Shown: one piece after another, positions 37,053 to 46,054 of the stretch
Position numbering within the stretch: the stretch's first letter is position 1
Layout: each line of letters begins with the position of its first letter
Assembly (NCBI GenBank): GCA_016210495.1
Contig: JACQUC010000093.1
Location: 16,250-80,249 of the forward strand
Length of the DNA stretch: 64,000 bases
Source: Chloroflexota bacterium
GTDB taxonomy: Bacteria; Chloroflexota; FW602-bin22; JACPRP01
Reading direction: 5' to 3'
Notes under the pieces: generated by a model
Seen by the model: the letters and a program-made list of their open reading frames with translations, nothing else
The model's database searches: none
Told to the model about the DNA's origin: nothing
Position numbers and translations under genes: made by a program

Positions 37053-37108
37053 TGTCATTCTGAACGAAGCGGAGCGCAGTGAAGAATCTCGGCGCACGTG
37101 CGCCGAGA
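37053..37108. repeat. TGTCATTCTGAACGAAGCG dispersed repeat plus 22-bp palindrome
   Basis: The gap between dnaA and the Fur-family gene (36934-37194) holds the common environmental repeat TGTCATTCTGAACGAAGCG leading into GAAGAATCTC, followed at 37087-37108 by a perfect palindrome with centre GCGCACGTGCGC. The palindrome could fold at the 3' end of the dnaA transcript, but no T-run follows. Confidence 0.6.
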
Positions 37109-37194
37109 CCCTTGGCTATCGCTCAGGCTGATAATCGAGGCGCGCCAGTTGCGGCGAATCGCAAGTGCTTGACATGATGATATCCGCGAGCGAG

Positions 37195-38607
37195 CTACGC
37201 GCGCTTGACGTTGTTGTAGAGGGCCTCCTTGATGGCCAGCACCTGGCCACGCAGCTCGCCGTTGACGTCGATTTCGCTCTGGATCTTCTCGTGTCCGTGG
37301 ATGATCGTCGTGTGGTCGCGCCCTCCCAGCTCTCGTCCGATCTCCAGCAGCGAGCTGTCCGTCTCCTCGCGCATAAGGTACATCGCCACCTGCCGAGGGA
37401 TGACGATCTGCCGGGCCCGGTGCTTTCCCCGCATGGCGCGAGGGTCCACCTGGTAATATCTGGCCACGGCCTCCACCACCTTGGCCGGGGTGATATAGCG
37501 TCGAGCCTGGTTCTCGAGTATGTCGCTGAGCGCCTCCGTCGCAACGGCGAGGCAAAGCTGCCTGTTGCGAAGGCCGGCATAGGCGACGATGCGGTTGAGG
37601 CAGCCCTCGAGCTCCCGAATGTTGCTCTGAACCTTGCGGGCAACATACTCCAACACGTCGGGCGGCGTGCCGATGCCCATGCTGTCCGCCTTGGCGCGCA
37701 GGATAGCCATCCTCGTCTCGAAATCCGGAGGCTGAATGTCGGCGATGAGTCCCCACAGGAACCGAGAACGCAGCCGCTCTTCCAGCGTGACGATCGACTT
37801 GGGATGCCGATCGCTGGAGACGACGATCTGTTTGTTCGCGCCGTGCAGGGTGTTGAACGTGTGGAAGAACTCTTCCTGGGTGCTTTCCTTGCCGGCGATA
37901 AACTGTATATCGTCGATCAGCAGCACGTCGATGCTGCGATAGCGATTGCGAAACTCCTCTGTGCGCCGCTCTCTTATTGCGTTGACGAGATCGTTGGTAA
38001 ACGTTTCCGACGGGACGTAGAGGGCCCTGTACTTGCGCTTGATAGCATCGTGGGCGATGGCGTGCAACAGGTGGGTCTTGCCGAGTCCAACGCCGCCGTA
38101 AATGAAAAGCGGATTGTAGGCCGCCGCCGGTTTCTCCGCTACGGCGCAGGCGGCAGCATGGACCAGACGGTTGCTGCTCCCGACGATGAAGGCGGCAAAT
38201 GTATACTTGGGGTTTGGCTTCCAGCCGTTGTTCGGATATGTCTCCGCGACCTCCAGCAGCTCGAGATTTAATGCAGGCGCTGGCTCGCCGGCTCCATTGC
38301 CCTGCTGCTCTTCGATGCCGAGGGCAGACGCGGCAACCTCGAGGCCTTTGCGCCTTTGGGTTACCTCAGAAACCACCACGTCTACCTCCGCCTCTTGCCC
38401 CACGATGCTGCTCAACGTGCGCTTGATCTGCCGCAGCAGCCGTTCCTCGACCCACTCCTTGACGAATGTGCTGGGAACGGCGATGACGTAGGTATTGTCG
38501 TGGGTGGAAACCAGCCGGGCGTGTTTCATGCAGGCGTCATAGCTGGGCTTGGGAATCTCCAGTTGCAGCTCTCCCAGTGCAGCCTGCCACACTTGCTTGG
38601 CGTTCAT
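37195..38607 (-). CDS. dnaA: Chromosomal replication initiator DnaA
   Basis: Starting at the ATG at 38607 (GGGAGG seven bases upstream) the protein is 470 residues and begins [19 protein letters not shown], as usual for domain I. The frame continues upstream to 38748, but without family resemblance. Walker A is [13 protein letters not shown], Walker [10 protein letters not shown], and the C-terminal DnaA-box reader has [16 protein letters not shown] variable linker near residues 90-120 separates domains I and III. The nearest DnaA boxes are at 34.2-34.5 kb, not directly upstream. Confidence 0.97.
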   Translation of the reverse strand: MNAKQVWQAALGELQLEIPKPSYDACMKHARLVSTHDNTYVIAVPSTFVKEWVEERLLRQIKRTLSSIVGQEAEVDVVVSEVTQRRKGLEVAASALGIEEQQGNGAGEPAPALNLELLEVAETYPNNGWKPNPKYTFAAFIVGSSNRLVHAAACAVAEKPAAAYNPLFIYGGVGLGKTHLLHAIAHDAIKRKYRALYVPSETFTNDLVNAIRERRTEEFRNRYRSIDVLLIDDIQFIAGKESTQEEFFHTFNTLHGANKQIVVSSDRHPKSIVTLEERLRSRFLWGLIADIQPPDFETRMAILRAKADSMGIGTPPDVLEYVARKVQSNIRELEGCLNRIVAYAGLRNRQLCLAVATEALSDILENQARRYITPAKVVEAVARYYQVDPRAMRGKHRARQIVIPRQVAMYLMREETDSSLLEIGRELGGRDHTTIIHGHEKIQSEIDVNGELRGQVLAIKEALYNNVKRA

Positions 38608-38681
38608 CTTAGCGCCTCCCAGCTCGATCGTGGAGCGAGGTGCACCAGTGGGGGCACTCTCGGTCGCCGAATCCGCACCCT

Positions 38682-38943
38682 CGTAGCCGCACCCTTCAGG
38701 GTGCGCGGGCCCGTTCGCGTGCCGAGAAATGGAAGCAATCGTGGACACATGATAGTAGCAAGGCCGTCTTCCCGTCTGCCACGTACAGCAAGGGCGCGAG
38801 CACCCTGAAGGGTGCGGCTACGTACCTGTTCAGACTTTGCCAATTTAGGCCGCGGCCAGGCCAGGGGCAGGCCGTGCGATGTGCAATAACAATGAGCAAC
38901 GTGCCCTCTGGCGTCATTCTGGTCGAAAGTCTGAACAGATACG
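38682..38943. repeat. Nested inverted repeats upstream of dnaA
   Basis: Two exact 23-bp inverted copies of a CGTAGCCGCACCC... element lie at 38682-38704 and 38800-38822, each itself a hairpin (GCACCCTTCAGGGTGC). Directly after the second, CGTACCTGTTCAGACTTT (38821-38838) is repeated inverted at 38926-38943 with one mismatch, 87 bp apart. The layout looks like overlapping small mobile or hairpin elements in the 737-bp dnaA-EPS gap. I see no gene between the arms. Confidence 0.7.
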
Positions 38944-38952
38944 CGGCTCCCA

Positions 38953-39017
38953 AATCCGTGGATTCCCTCGTGAGGGTTCACCCGTTGGGTGAAGGTTTGA
39001 GCACGAATCCACGGATT
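38953..39017. other. Multi-branched inverted-repeat structure
   Basis: AATCCGTGGATTC (38953-38965) pairs with its complement at 39005-39017. Inside are two further hairpins, CCCT/AGGG at 38965-38976 and TTCACCC/GGGTGAA at 38977-38993. The layout is a compact multi-branch fold just upstream of a strong promoter. It could be a DNA cruciform target, a decayed mobile element, or part of a longer transcript. Confidence 0.5.
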
Positions 39018-39035
39018 CAGGTGGCTACAAAAGCA

Positions 39036-39064
39036 TTGACATTGCGGATTAGTTATGATATTAT
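39036..39064 (+). promoter_or_regulatory. Strong sigma70-type promoter
   Basis: TTGACA (39036-39041), a 17-bp spacer and TATTAT (39059-39064) predict a start near 39071. The terminator at 39144 closes a unit of about 105 nt. Confidence 0.7.
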
Positions 39065-39070
39065 AGAATT

Positions 39071-39175
39071 TAGACAAAGAAATACCCCCAGGCTGGCAGT
39101 TGCGACAGATGCCAGCGCTTCGCGCGAGAGCGAGAAAAGAAGGAAACGACCAGTGCCAGTGGTCGTTTTTCTTTT
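39071..39175 (+). ncRNA. Candidate small RNA or transcription attenuator
   Basis: A transcript from the promoter at 39036-39064 to the terminator at 39144-39175 would be about 105 nt and has no open frame with a ribosome site. It contains CTGGCA/TGCCAG and CGCT/AGCG hairpins before the terminator. It could be a free small RNA, or a leader controlling read-through into the exopolysaccharide operon starting at 39345. I do not recognise a known riboswitch class. Confidence 0.45.
39144..39175 (+). terminator. Intrinsic terminator
   Basis: A 9-bp stem AAACGACCA / TGGTCGTTT with a 7-base loop is followed by TTTCTTTTT (39144-39175). It is the most convincing free-standing terminator in the window. 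Confidence 0.85.
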
Positions 39176-39282
39176 TCGTCATTGCCTGAGACGGCAACTT
39201 GTTTCGCTATCCGAGGGGCAGGCTGTGGGCCAACCCTCAGTCCACTATAGCAAAAATGCGGCCAATAATCAAGCCTGCAAAA

Positions 39283-39311
39283 TTGCTTTTCACCCCGCTT
39301 TTTGCTATACT
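39283..39311 (+). promoter_or_regulatory. Sigma70-type promoter of the exopolysaccharide operon
   Basis: TTGCTT (39283-39288) and TATACT (39306-39311), 17 bases apart, place a start near 39318, about 27 bases before the first gene of the cluster. Confidence 0.55.
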
Positions 39312-39344
39312 CGCGCCAAGCTTCCGCAAGGCGGTAAATGATGG

Positions 39345-41054
39345 GTGACACCTTTGAAGGCGTCAAAGCTTCTCGTGGGATCGCACCTAAAAACGTATAC
39401 TGCCCTACTGCTACCGCTGCTGCTCATTCTGGTGGTGGCCATCTCTCCCAACTCGGTTTTCCCGCAAGCATCAGCCCCTGTTAGCCCTGCCCTCTTGCGT
39501 ACGATGGCCAACACCGACGTCAACCCGTATGGCGCGAACTTCTTCCTGCAGTGGGAGCCAGAACAGTGGAAGGTTGACAAGACCCTCGCTATGGCGCGAG
39601 AGGCCGGGCTGGGCTGGGCTAAGCAGCACTTCCCCTGGGAGGATCTCGAGCTCAAGAAGGGCAGCTTCTGGGACGAGAAGTCAAACAGGAGCACCTGGGA
39701 GAAGTATGACCGCATCCTGGCACTGGCTCAAAAGTACAACCTCAAGGTTATTGCCCGCCTGGACCGCCCCCCCGACTGGACTCGCAAAGACAACAGCCGC
39801 AAGGAGGCGCCACCCGACGAACTCAAAGATTATGCCGACTTTGTCGAGGCGGTCGTCAGGCGATACAAGGGCAAGATAGGCTACTTTCAGCTTTGGAACG
39901 AGCCGAACATATGGCCGGAATGGGGAAGTCGCCCCATAGACCCAGAGGGCTATGTGCGATTGCTCAGGGCTGGCTATGAGGCGGCCAAGCGTGTCGACCC
40001 GAACGTCTTCGTGCTCAGCGCACCGCTGGCCCAGACCTTCGAAACCTCGCCCCGCGCCATGGCCGATCTGGATTACCTGGATCGCATGTACCGGGCGGGC
40101 GCAAAGGACTACTTCGACATCCTCTTCGCAAACGCCTACGGCTTCAGCCTGCCCTATGACGATCCCCCCAGTCCGAATACCTTGAACTTCCAACGTGTGC
40201 TGCTTCTTAGGGACATCATGGCCCGCTATGGAGACAACGGTAAGCCCGTGTGGTTCAACGAGTTTGGCTGGAACGCCGCCCCAATCGGCTTGCCGCCCAA
40301 CGCCTTGATCTGGGGGCGCGTTACCGAGCAGCAGCAAGCCGAGTACACGGTGGCCGCAATTGAAAAGGCGCGAGCTGAATGGCCGTGGGCCGGCGTCTTC
40401 AACATTTGGTACTTCAGGCAGGATGGCCATATTCCCCCAGAGCGCGCCGACTACTATTTCCGGATGGTCGACGTGGGCTTCACCCCGCGACCCCTTTATA
40501 GCGCCGTGAAGGCCAGAGCCGGGCGCGCGCTGTCTGTCGCCGAGCCGGGCGACTACCAGGAATCCAATCCGGCGCTGGTGGCGGAGGGTGCCTGGGAAAC
40601 GACCACCGACGCGCGCGCCAGCGCCCAGGTGTTCCTCGGCGGCCGTGCCCCCGGTAGCAACATGACCATCTCTTTTCGAGGCACGGACATATCTCTGCTG
40701 GCTCGCAAAGGGCCCGGTGGCGGCACCATTTACGTGACTGTGGATGGTCGGGAAGCCAATCGATTGCCCGTGGACAGCAACGGGCGCTCCCACGCCGACC
40801 TGTACAGCTCGACGGAAGAATGGCAATCGCGTGTTCCGGTGGCCGGTGGCCTGCCGTTCGGCGAGCACAAATTGCGCCTCGCCATCAGCCCCGCTGGAAA
40901 TCCCGAGGCCAGAGACAGCTTCGTGGCTATCGACGGCTTCAGCGTGCAGTACATCGGCTCTGTCACCTGGCTCAACTGGGCCGCTGCGGGCGCGATTGCG
41001 CTGGTTGTTCTGCTATCCACCGCGTTTCTGTGGCGCACGGCGGCGAAACGCTAG
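39345..41054 (+). CDS. Membrane-anchored glycoside hydrolase (clan GH-A, GH39/GH5-like)
   Basis: The 569-residue protein has an N-terminal hydrophobic signal (TYTALLLPLLLILVVAI), a TIM-barrel glycosidase domain, a beta-rich domain (about 390-535) and a C-terminal membrane segment (AAAGAIALVVLLSTAFLW). The acid/base Glu is in YFQLWNEPNIWPEW and the nucleophile Glu in KPVWFNEFGWNA, the two-glutamate pattern of clan GH-A. It probably trims or degrades exopolysaccharide at the cell surface. The GTG start at 39345 is uncertain; it is 27 bases from a promoter and lacks a clear ribosome site. It heads the polysaccharide cluster. Confidence 0.85.
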   Translation: MTPLKASKLLVGSHLKTYTALLLPLLLILVVAISPNSVFPQASAPVSPALLRTMANTDVNPYGANFFLQWEPEQWKVDKTLAMAREAGLGWAKQHFPWEDLELKKGSFWDEKSNRSTWEKYDRILALAQKYNLKVIARLDRPPDWTRKDNSRKEAPPDELKDYADFVEAVVRRYKGKIGYFQLWNEPNIWPEWGSRPIDPEGYVRLLRAGYEAAKRVDPNVFVLSAPLAQTFETSPRAMADLDYLDRMYRAGAKDYFDILFANAYGFSLPYDDPPSPNTLNFQRVLLLRDIMARYGDNGKPVWFNEFGWNAAPIGLPPNALIWGRVTEQQQAEYTVAAIEKARAEWPWAGVFNIWYFRQDGHIPPERADYYFRMVDVGFTPRPLYSAVKARAGRALSVAEPGDYQESNPALVAEGAWETTTDARASAQVFLGGRAPGSNMTISFRGTDISLLARKGPGGGTIYVTVDGREANRLPVDSNGRSHADLYSSTEEWQSRVPVAGGLPFGEHKLRLAISPAGNPEARDSFVAIDGFSVQYIGSVTWLNWAAAGAIALVVLLSTAFLWRTAAKR

Positions 41055-42476
41055 ATGAAGCTGATGGGTGGTGTGGGCAGGGGGCGTCTCAATCGTGTTG
41101 CGCTGGCGCTCGACCTACGCGGTATGCGCAAGTTTATGGCATCGCGCGAGCTGGCAATGGCGCTTATGGCAGGCGGCATCATGCTGTTTTATGCAGCGCC
41201 ATCTCCGGTCTGGCCACTGGCAGGTCTTTTGCTCTACGCCGTGCCTGCCTACAGTCGTATGGAGCTCGGGCTGCCGTTCGTAATGCTCTCGGCCCCTTTC
41301 TATCTCGTGCCCAAGCAGTTCGGCACGCTTCAGTTCTCCCTTACCGAGGCTCTGCTCGTCACTTGCGCCGGCTTGTGGGGGCTCAGGCTGCTCCTGGATC
41401 GAAGCAAGCGTCAGTTACTGCCACTCGGATATGCGCCGGCTCGCCTGGACTTGGCCATACTTGTCTTCGTTGTCGCCGGCGCTCTTTCCATTATGGTGGC
41501 CGAAAGGCCGCGAGAGGCTCTGCGCGAGCTGCGCACTGTGGTCCTCGAGCCGGTCGCGCTGTACTATCTGATCCTCGTGGCCGCCAAGAGTAAGCGAGAC
41601 GTGTTCCGGCTGGCGGACGCATTGATAGTAGCGGGGGTGCTGGTTTCCCTGATTGGGCTCTACCAGTACGCGTTCACCGATCAGGTCATCACAGCCGAGG
41701 GTGTGAGGCGTATGCGAGCCCTTTACGGCTCGCCTAACCATCTGGGTCTGTTCCTTGGTAGGGTCTTGCCGCTGGCGGTTTGCCTTACCGGGGGGGCATT
41801 TGTCAAAGGGTCGCGAGTAGTGTATTATGGGGCCGGTTCTGCTCTGATGGTCATCTCGCTGGCGCTGACGTTCTCGTTAGGTGCATGGCTGGCCGTGCTG
41901 CTGGCCATGCTATTTGTTGCCGTCGTGGTGGGTCGCCGTCGTTTGCTTTGGACCCTGACTGGACTGGCTGGCCTCGCGGCAGGCGGGATGGCGCTCGTGC
42001 CGTGGCTCCAGATCGAGAGGATCAGCTCACACTTTGGCTCGGAAGGCACTACCGCTTTGCGGTTGTATATCTGGCAGGCATCCCTGAATATGCTCCGGGA
42101 CCACCCGCTGTTGGGGGTTGGCCTGGACAACTTTCTGAACCAGTATCCTCGCTATATGCTTCCTGCCGCCTGGCGCGAGCCGTATCTTTCGCATCCCCAT
42201 AACCTTGTTTTGGATTTCTGGCTGCGAACGGGTACTCTCGGCCTGCTGGCTGCGCTGTGGCTGCTGGGGTGGCTGTTCGTCGCTGGAACGAGACTGTATC
42301 GTCGCCTGCCTGACCCCCTGGAGAGGGCACTGATCCTGGGATTGCTGGCAGGAATGGTGGATTTCGTCGTGCACGGCTCGATAGACAACTCGTATTTTCT
42401 AGTCGATTTGGCTATAATCTTTTGGGCCAGTCTGGCTGCGATTAGAATCCTCGAAACCGAAAGGGAATTGGCATGA
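41055..42476 (+). CDS. O-antigen ligase/polymerase-like membrane protein (Wzy/WaaL family), copy 1
   Basis: The 473-residue protein is strongly hydrophobic with about ten to twelve membrane segments. A large loop near residues 330-375 (DHPLLGVGLDNFLNQYPRYM and LSHPHNLVLDFWLRTG) is the Wzy_C-type signature with conserved His. It would polymerise or ligate lipid-linked repeat units at the outer face of the membrane. The ATG abuts the previous stop. A second family member is at 43443. Confidence 0.85.
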   Translation: MKLMGGVGRGRLNRVALALDLRGMRKFMASRELAMALMAGGIMLFYAAPSPVWPLAGLLLYAVPAYSRMELGLPFVMLSAPFYLVPKQFGTLQFSLTEALLVTCAGLWGLRLLLDRSKRQLLPLGYAPARLDLAILVFVVAGALSIMVAERPREALRELRTVVLEPVALYYLILVAAKSKRDVFRLADALIVAGVLVSLIGLYQYAFTDQVITAEGVRRMRALYGSPNHLGLFLGRVLPLAVCLTGGAFVKGSRVVYYGAGSALMVISLALTFSLGAWLAVLLAMLFVAVVVGRRRLLWTLTGLAGLAAGGMALVPWLQIERISSHFGSEGTTALRLYIWQASLNMLRDHPLLGVGLDNFLNQYPRYMLPAAWREPYLSHPHNLVLDFWLRTGTLGLLAALWLLGWLFVAGTRLYRRLPDPLERALILGLLAGMVDFVVHGSIDNSYFLVDLAIIFWASLAAIRILETERELA

Positions 42477-43432
42477 GAGTTGTGGTAACGGGTGGGGCTG
42501 GGTTCATCGGCTCGCATCTTTGCGAGATGCTGTTGGCGAGGGGTCACAGCGTGCTCAGCGTTGATAACCTCATTACGGGAAACGAGGATAACTTGGCCCC
42601 GATGAAGAACCACGCCAACTTTGCGTTTGTGCGCCACGACGTTACCCGGCCTTTGGAGGCGGAGGCCGACATGATTTTTCATCTCGCCAGCCCGGCTAGC
42701 CCTCCAGGCTACCTCTCTTACCCGGTTCAGACCTCGCTGGCAAACAGCGTGGGCACCTACAACCTGCTTGAGCTGGCCAGATGTCAAGGGGCCAAGTTCC
42801 TGCTAGCTTCCACCTCGGAGGCGTACGGTGACCCGGAGGAGCATCCACAGCGCGAGGAATACTGGGGGCACGTCAATCCAGTTGGCATTCGTAGCTGCTA
42901 CGACGAAAGCAAGCGCTTTGCCGAATCCTTGACGATGACTTACGTGCGCCAGTTCGACCTGGATGGTCGTATCGTGCGCATTTTCAATACCTACGGCCCT
43001 CGTTCCGACCCGCAGGATGGCCGAGTCGTGCCGAACTTCGTCGTTCAGGCGCTCACAGATGAGCCGATCACCGTCTATGGCACGGGCAGCCAAACCAGGA
43101 GCTTCTGCTACGTGTCTGACTTGGTGGAGGGAATCCTGCGCGCGATGGAGTGCGAGGGAACCAAGGGTGAGGTCATCAATCTGGGAATGCCCGACGAGCG
43201 GACCATCCTCGATCTCGCCAACTTGGTCAAGCGGATCGCGGGTGCCAAGTCGCCCATCGTCTTTCGGGCGCCCATAAGCGACGACGATCCCCGGCGCCGG
43301 TGCCCAGACATAACCCGGGCTAGACGGATGCTGGGCTGGCAGCCCCAAGTGGAGCTGGAAGAGGGTCTGCGTCACACCATCGCCTGGTTCAGCACACACA
43401 TCGCCTCTCGCGCTGGGCGAAGGCAAGAATAG
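42473..43432 (+). CDS. UDP-glucuronate decarboxylase-like NAD-dependent epimerase (UXS type)
   Basis: The 319 residues form an extended SDR: VVVTGGAGFIGSHLCEML, FHLASPASPPGYLSYPV, TSEAYGDPEEHPQREEYWGH, and the catalytic Y-x-x-x-K within SCYDESKRFAES. The SPASP and EYWGHVNPVG blocks are typical of UDP-xylose synthases, which convert UDP-glucuronate to UDP-xylose; a related UDP-sugar epimerase or dTDP-type enzyme is possible. It overlaps the preceding ligase by 4 bp (ATGA). It supplies nucleotide sugar to the glycosyltransferases. Confidence 0.88.
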   Translation: MRVVVTGGAGFIGSHLCEMLLARGHSVLSVDNLITGNEDNLAPMKNHANFAFVRHDVTRPLEAEADMIFHLASPASPPGYLSYPVQTSLANSVGTYNLLELARCQGAKFLLASTSEAYGDPEEHPQREEYWGHVNPVGIRSCYDESKRFAESLTMTYVRQFDLDGRIVRIFNTYGPRSDPQDGRVVPNFVVQALTDEPITVYGTGSQTRSFCYVSDLVEGILRAMECEGTKGEVINLGMPDERTILDLANLVKRIAGAKSPIVFRAPISDDDPRRRCPDITRARRMLGWQPQVELEEGLRHTIAWFSTHIASRAGRRQE

Positions 43433-43442
43433 CATTAATAAT

Positions 43443-44972
43443 ATGAGCGTTGCCGGTTGGGCTGAGAGACCTCGGACAAACATATGGTCGGCGCCTGTCC
43501 TCGCCACCGTCTTCTCGATGGTGGTGCTGGCCCTCGCCATCGCCTTTCTACCGCCGTTTTGGGCGCTGGTGACCTTGGTTGGCATTGCCTTGCTTGTCGT
43601 GGTGCTCGTGCGCCCGGAACTGGGTCTGTGGCTGCTCGTCTTCTCGGTGCCATACGGCTCGTGGCGGGAGCTGGCGATCGGCACGCTGGAGCTCACGGCG
43701 ACCGAGGTCCTGGTCGCCGCAACGCTTGTTGGCTGGCTAGCTGCCAAAGTCCGGAGTGGGTCGTTCAAGCACACAACACCACCTCTCTTCGTGCCGCTGT
43801 TGGCCTTCATTGGCCTCATCGTCTTCTCGGTGACCTACGCGGCTTCTTTGCCACCGGCCCTCAAGGAGCTATTCAAATGGTTGGAAGTGCTTATCGTCTA
43901 TGTGATTATCGCCGATGTCGTTCAGACGCGTCGCCAGGTGCTGATCTTCGTCGCCCTGCTGTTCGCCGCCGCTTCCTCCGAGGCTTTACTCGGCTTCTTC
44001 CAGTTCTTCACGAAGTACGGGCCTGACAGCTTTGCCGTCGACAGATTTCTACGGGCCTACGGCACCTTTGGACAACCCAATCCCTACGCGGGGTATCTAG
44101 CCACGATCGCCGCGTTGGCCTACAGCAGCGTGCTGGCATCGTCTCAGGATGTCAAGCGGTGGCCCGGTGGAGGAGCGCGAGTTGGGACGCAAGGGGGCAG
44201 CTTAGGTGCCTCGCCCTGGTTCGTCTGGTTTGCCTGGGCCTGCCTGGCCGTTTCTTTATTGGCTATCCTGATGAGCCTCTCGCGCGGGGCCTGGCTTGGG
44301 CTGGGCGCGATGCTCGCCGTCGTGGGCGCTTTTGGCAGCCGGCGGGCGCTGTTTGTGCTCGTCGTCATTGCTGTGGTTCTCGCGCTGGTGTTCCTGGTCG
44401 GCTTGCTCAACCTGCTGCCCGCGCAGATGGTGGATCGCGTCTCGGACACGATGGCGTATTTCGGGGTCTTTGATGTGACCGAGGTGCAGGCCACGCCTCA
44501 GAACTGGCCCATCGTCGAGAGGATGGCTAGCTGGCAAACGGCTTGGCGGATGTACGAGGACAGTCCCCTCCTCGGCGTGGGAATCGGCAACTACGTCGAG
44601 TCCTACCGCGACTTCTCCCTGCCCGGCTGGAACCAGCCAAAGGGCCACGCTCACAACTTCTATCTGAACGTCCTGGCGGAGATGGGCATCGTCGGCTTGC
44701 TGGCATATCTTCTCTTGCTGGTCTGTTTTCTGGGACACGCCTATCGTGTCGTCACTCGACTGGCCGCGCCGGGCGGACGCGAAGACCTTAAGCTCGAGCG
44801 TGCTTTGGCCATCGGTTTGCTGGGCGCACTGGCAGTTCTGCTGGTGCACAATATCTTCGACAATCTCTTCGTGCACAGCATTGGTGTCCAGATGGGCCTG
44901 TTCTTGGGTCTCTTATTCGTGTTAGATCGACTCGGACGTCGCCGAGTCTCGATGGGGGTGGAAGGGATTTGA
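43443..44972 (+). CDS. O-antigen ligase/polymerase-like membrane protein, copy 2
   Basis: The 509 residues contain about twelve hydrophobic segments and the Wzy_C-like loop (YEDSPLLGVGIGNYVESYRD then PKGHAHNFYLNVLAEMG). It is distantly related to 41055-42476. Two such proteins in one cluster may divide polymerase and ligase roles. Its stop overlaps the next gene's TTG start by 4 bp. Confidence 0.85.
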   Translation: MSVAGWAERPRTNIWSAPVLATVFSMVVLALAIAFLPPFWALVTLVGIALLVVVLVRPELGLWLLVFSVPYGSWRELAIGTLELTATEVLVAATLVGWLAAKVRSGSFKHTTPPLFVPLLAFIGLIVFSVTYAASLPPALKELFKWLEVLIVYVIIADVVQTRRQVLIFVALLFAAASSEALLGFFQFFTKYGPDSFAVDRFLRAYGTFGQPNPYAGYLATIAALAYSSVLASSQDVKRWPGGGARVGTQGGSLGASPWFVWFAWACLAVSLLAILMSLSRGAWLGLGAMLAVVGAFGSRRALFVLVVIAVVLALVFLVGLLNLLPAQMVDRVSDTMAYFGVFDVTEVQATPQNWPIVERMASWQTAWRMYEDSPLLGVGIGNYVESYRDFSLPGWNQPKGHAHNFYLNVLAEMGIVGLLAYLLLLVCFLGHAYRVVTRLAAPGGREDLKLERALAIGLLGALAVLLVHNIFDNLFVHSIGVQMGLFLGLLFVLDRLGRRRVSMGVEGI

Positions 44973-46033
44973 TAGAGCGCGTGGATGCAGCGCTGGAAGA
45001 GCAGCCGAAGCCGGAAAACGGTGAAGAAGGGGCTATAGGAGACATCTCCCTCGAAAGGCGCTTCTTCAAACCGCAGACCTTGATCTCGTTTCTTGTTGCC
45101 TTTGCCATTATTTACTTCCTGCTGACTAAGATCAACATCGATTTTGGTCAGACATTCCAGAGGGTTAAGGGCGCCAACCCTCTCTTCTATCTCTTGGCGC
45201 TTCTCGTCTTCTACGTCTCGTTTCTTGTGCGTGGCTGGCGATGGCAGGTGCTCCTAAGAAACGTCGGCTTTCGCCAGAGGCACGGCGTGCGACTTCCCGC
45301 GCTAGGGGGGCTGGTCGAGATCGTTCTCCTGTCCTGGTTCGCCAACTGCATCATGCCGGCAAAGCTTGGCGATGCCTACCGCGGCTATCTGCTCAAGAAG
45401 AGCGCGGGCGTCTCCTTTTCGAAGACTATGGGTACGGTAGTGGCAGAGCGAATGGTGGACACGGTGATGCTCTTCGTGCTGATGGCGCTGGCCGGACTGC
45501 GCGTATTCCACGGCACGGTGCCCGACGCCTTCGCGTCGATGCTCATCGCGGGGGCTGTCCTGGTCTTTGTCATCCTTTTCGCCTTCGTCGTGATGATACG
45601 CTTTAGCGCCGCGGTCAAGTTCCTGGTGCCTCAGCGTTTCAAGCCAATGTACCATCGCTTTCACGAGGGAACCTTCCTGAGCTTCCAGAACATGCCTCTG
45701 ATCGTCGTCCTCTCGGGGGCTGTGTGGCTTAGTGAAGCAGGGCGCTTGTGGTTCGTTTTGGCGGCTATGGGCGTGCCCAACGTTGGTTTGAGCGTGGTGC
45801 TTTTTGTTGCCCTCGCAGGGTCGCTTTTGACGACGTTGCCTTTTACGCCGGCAGGTCTTGGCGTCGTCGAATCCGCCCTGATCGGTCTTTTCATTCTCCT
45901 TGGCAGTTTGGGCATCGTGCAGGGAGTTGACGAGGTCATGGCCGCCTCCATCGCCGTACTCGATCGCCTCATTTCGTACTGGAGCCTCGTCTTCATCGGC
46001 TTCCTGGTGTATGTCATCAGCAGGAAGCGGTGA
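44969..46033 (+). CDS. UPF0104/lysylphosphatidylglycerol synthase-like membrane protein
   Basis: The 354 residues have eight or so membrane segments, the pattern VRGWRWQVLLRNVG followed by LLSWFANCIMPAKLGDAYRGYLL, and GTVVAERMVDTVML, all typical of the AglD/YbhN (LPG_synthase_TM) family. Members are flippase-like or lipid-carrier-associated in glycan pathways. The start is TTG in a TTGA overlap with the previous stop. In this cluster it could move lipid-linked sugars; no classical Wzx flippase is present. Confidence 0.85.
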   Translation: MIERVDAALEEQPKPENGEEGAIGDISLERRFFKPQTLISFLVAFAIIYFLLTKINIDFGQTFQRVKGANPLFYLLALLVFYVSFLVRGWRWQVLLRNVGFRQRHGVRLPALGGLVEIVLLSWFANCIMPAKLGDAYRGYLLKKSAGVSFSKTMGTVVAERMVDTVMLFVLMALAGLRVFHGTVPDAFASMLIAGAVLVFVILFAFVVMIRFSAAVKFLVPQRFKPMYHRFHEGTFLSFQNMPLIVVLSGAVWLSEAGRLWFVLAAMGVPNVGLSVVLFVALAGSLLTTLPFTPAGLGVVESALIGLFILLGSLGIVQGVDEVMAASIAVLDRLISYWSLVFIGFLVYVISRKR

Positions 46034-46054
46034 GGCTGGTAACAGGAGGCAGAA

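Noticed and set aside
38608..38748. N-terminal extension of dnaA
   Set aside because: The ATG at 38607 has GGGAGG seven bases upstream and starts the standard domain I.
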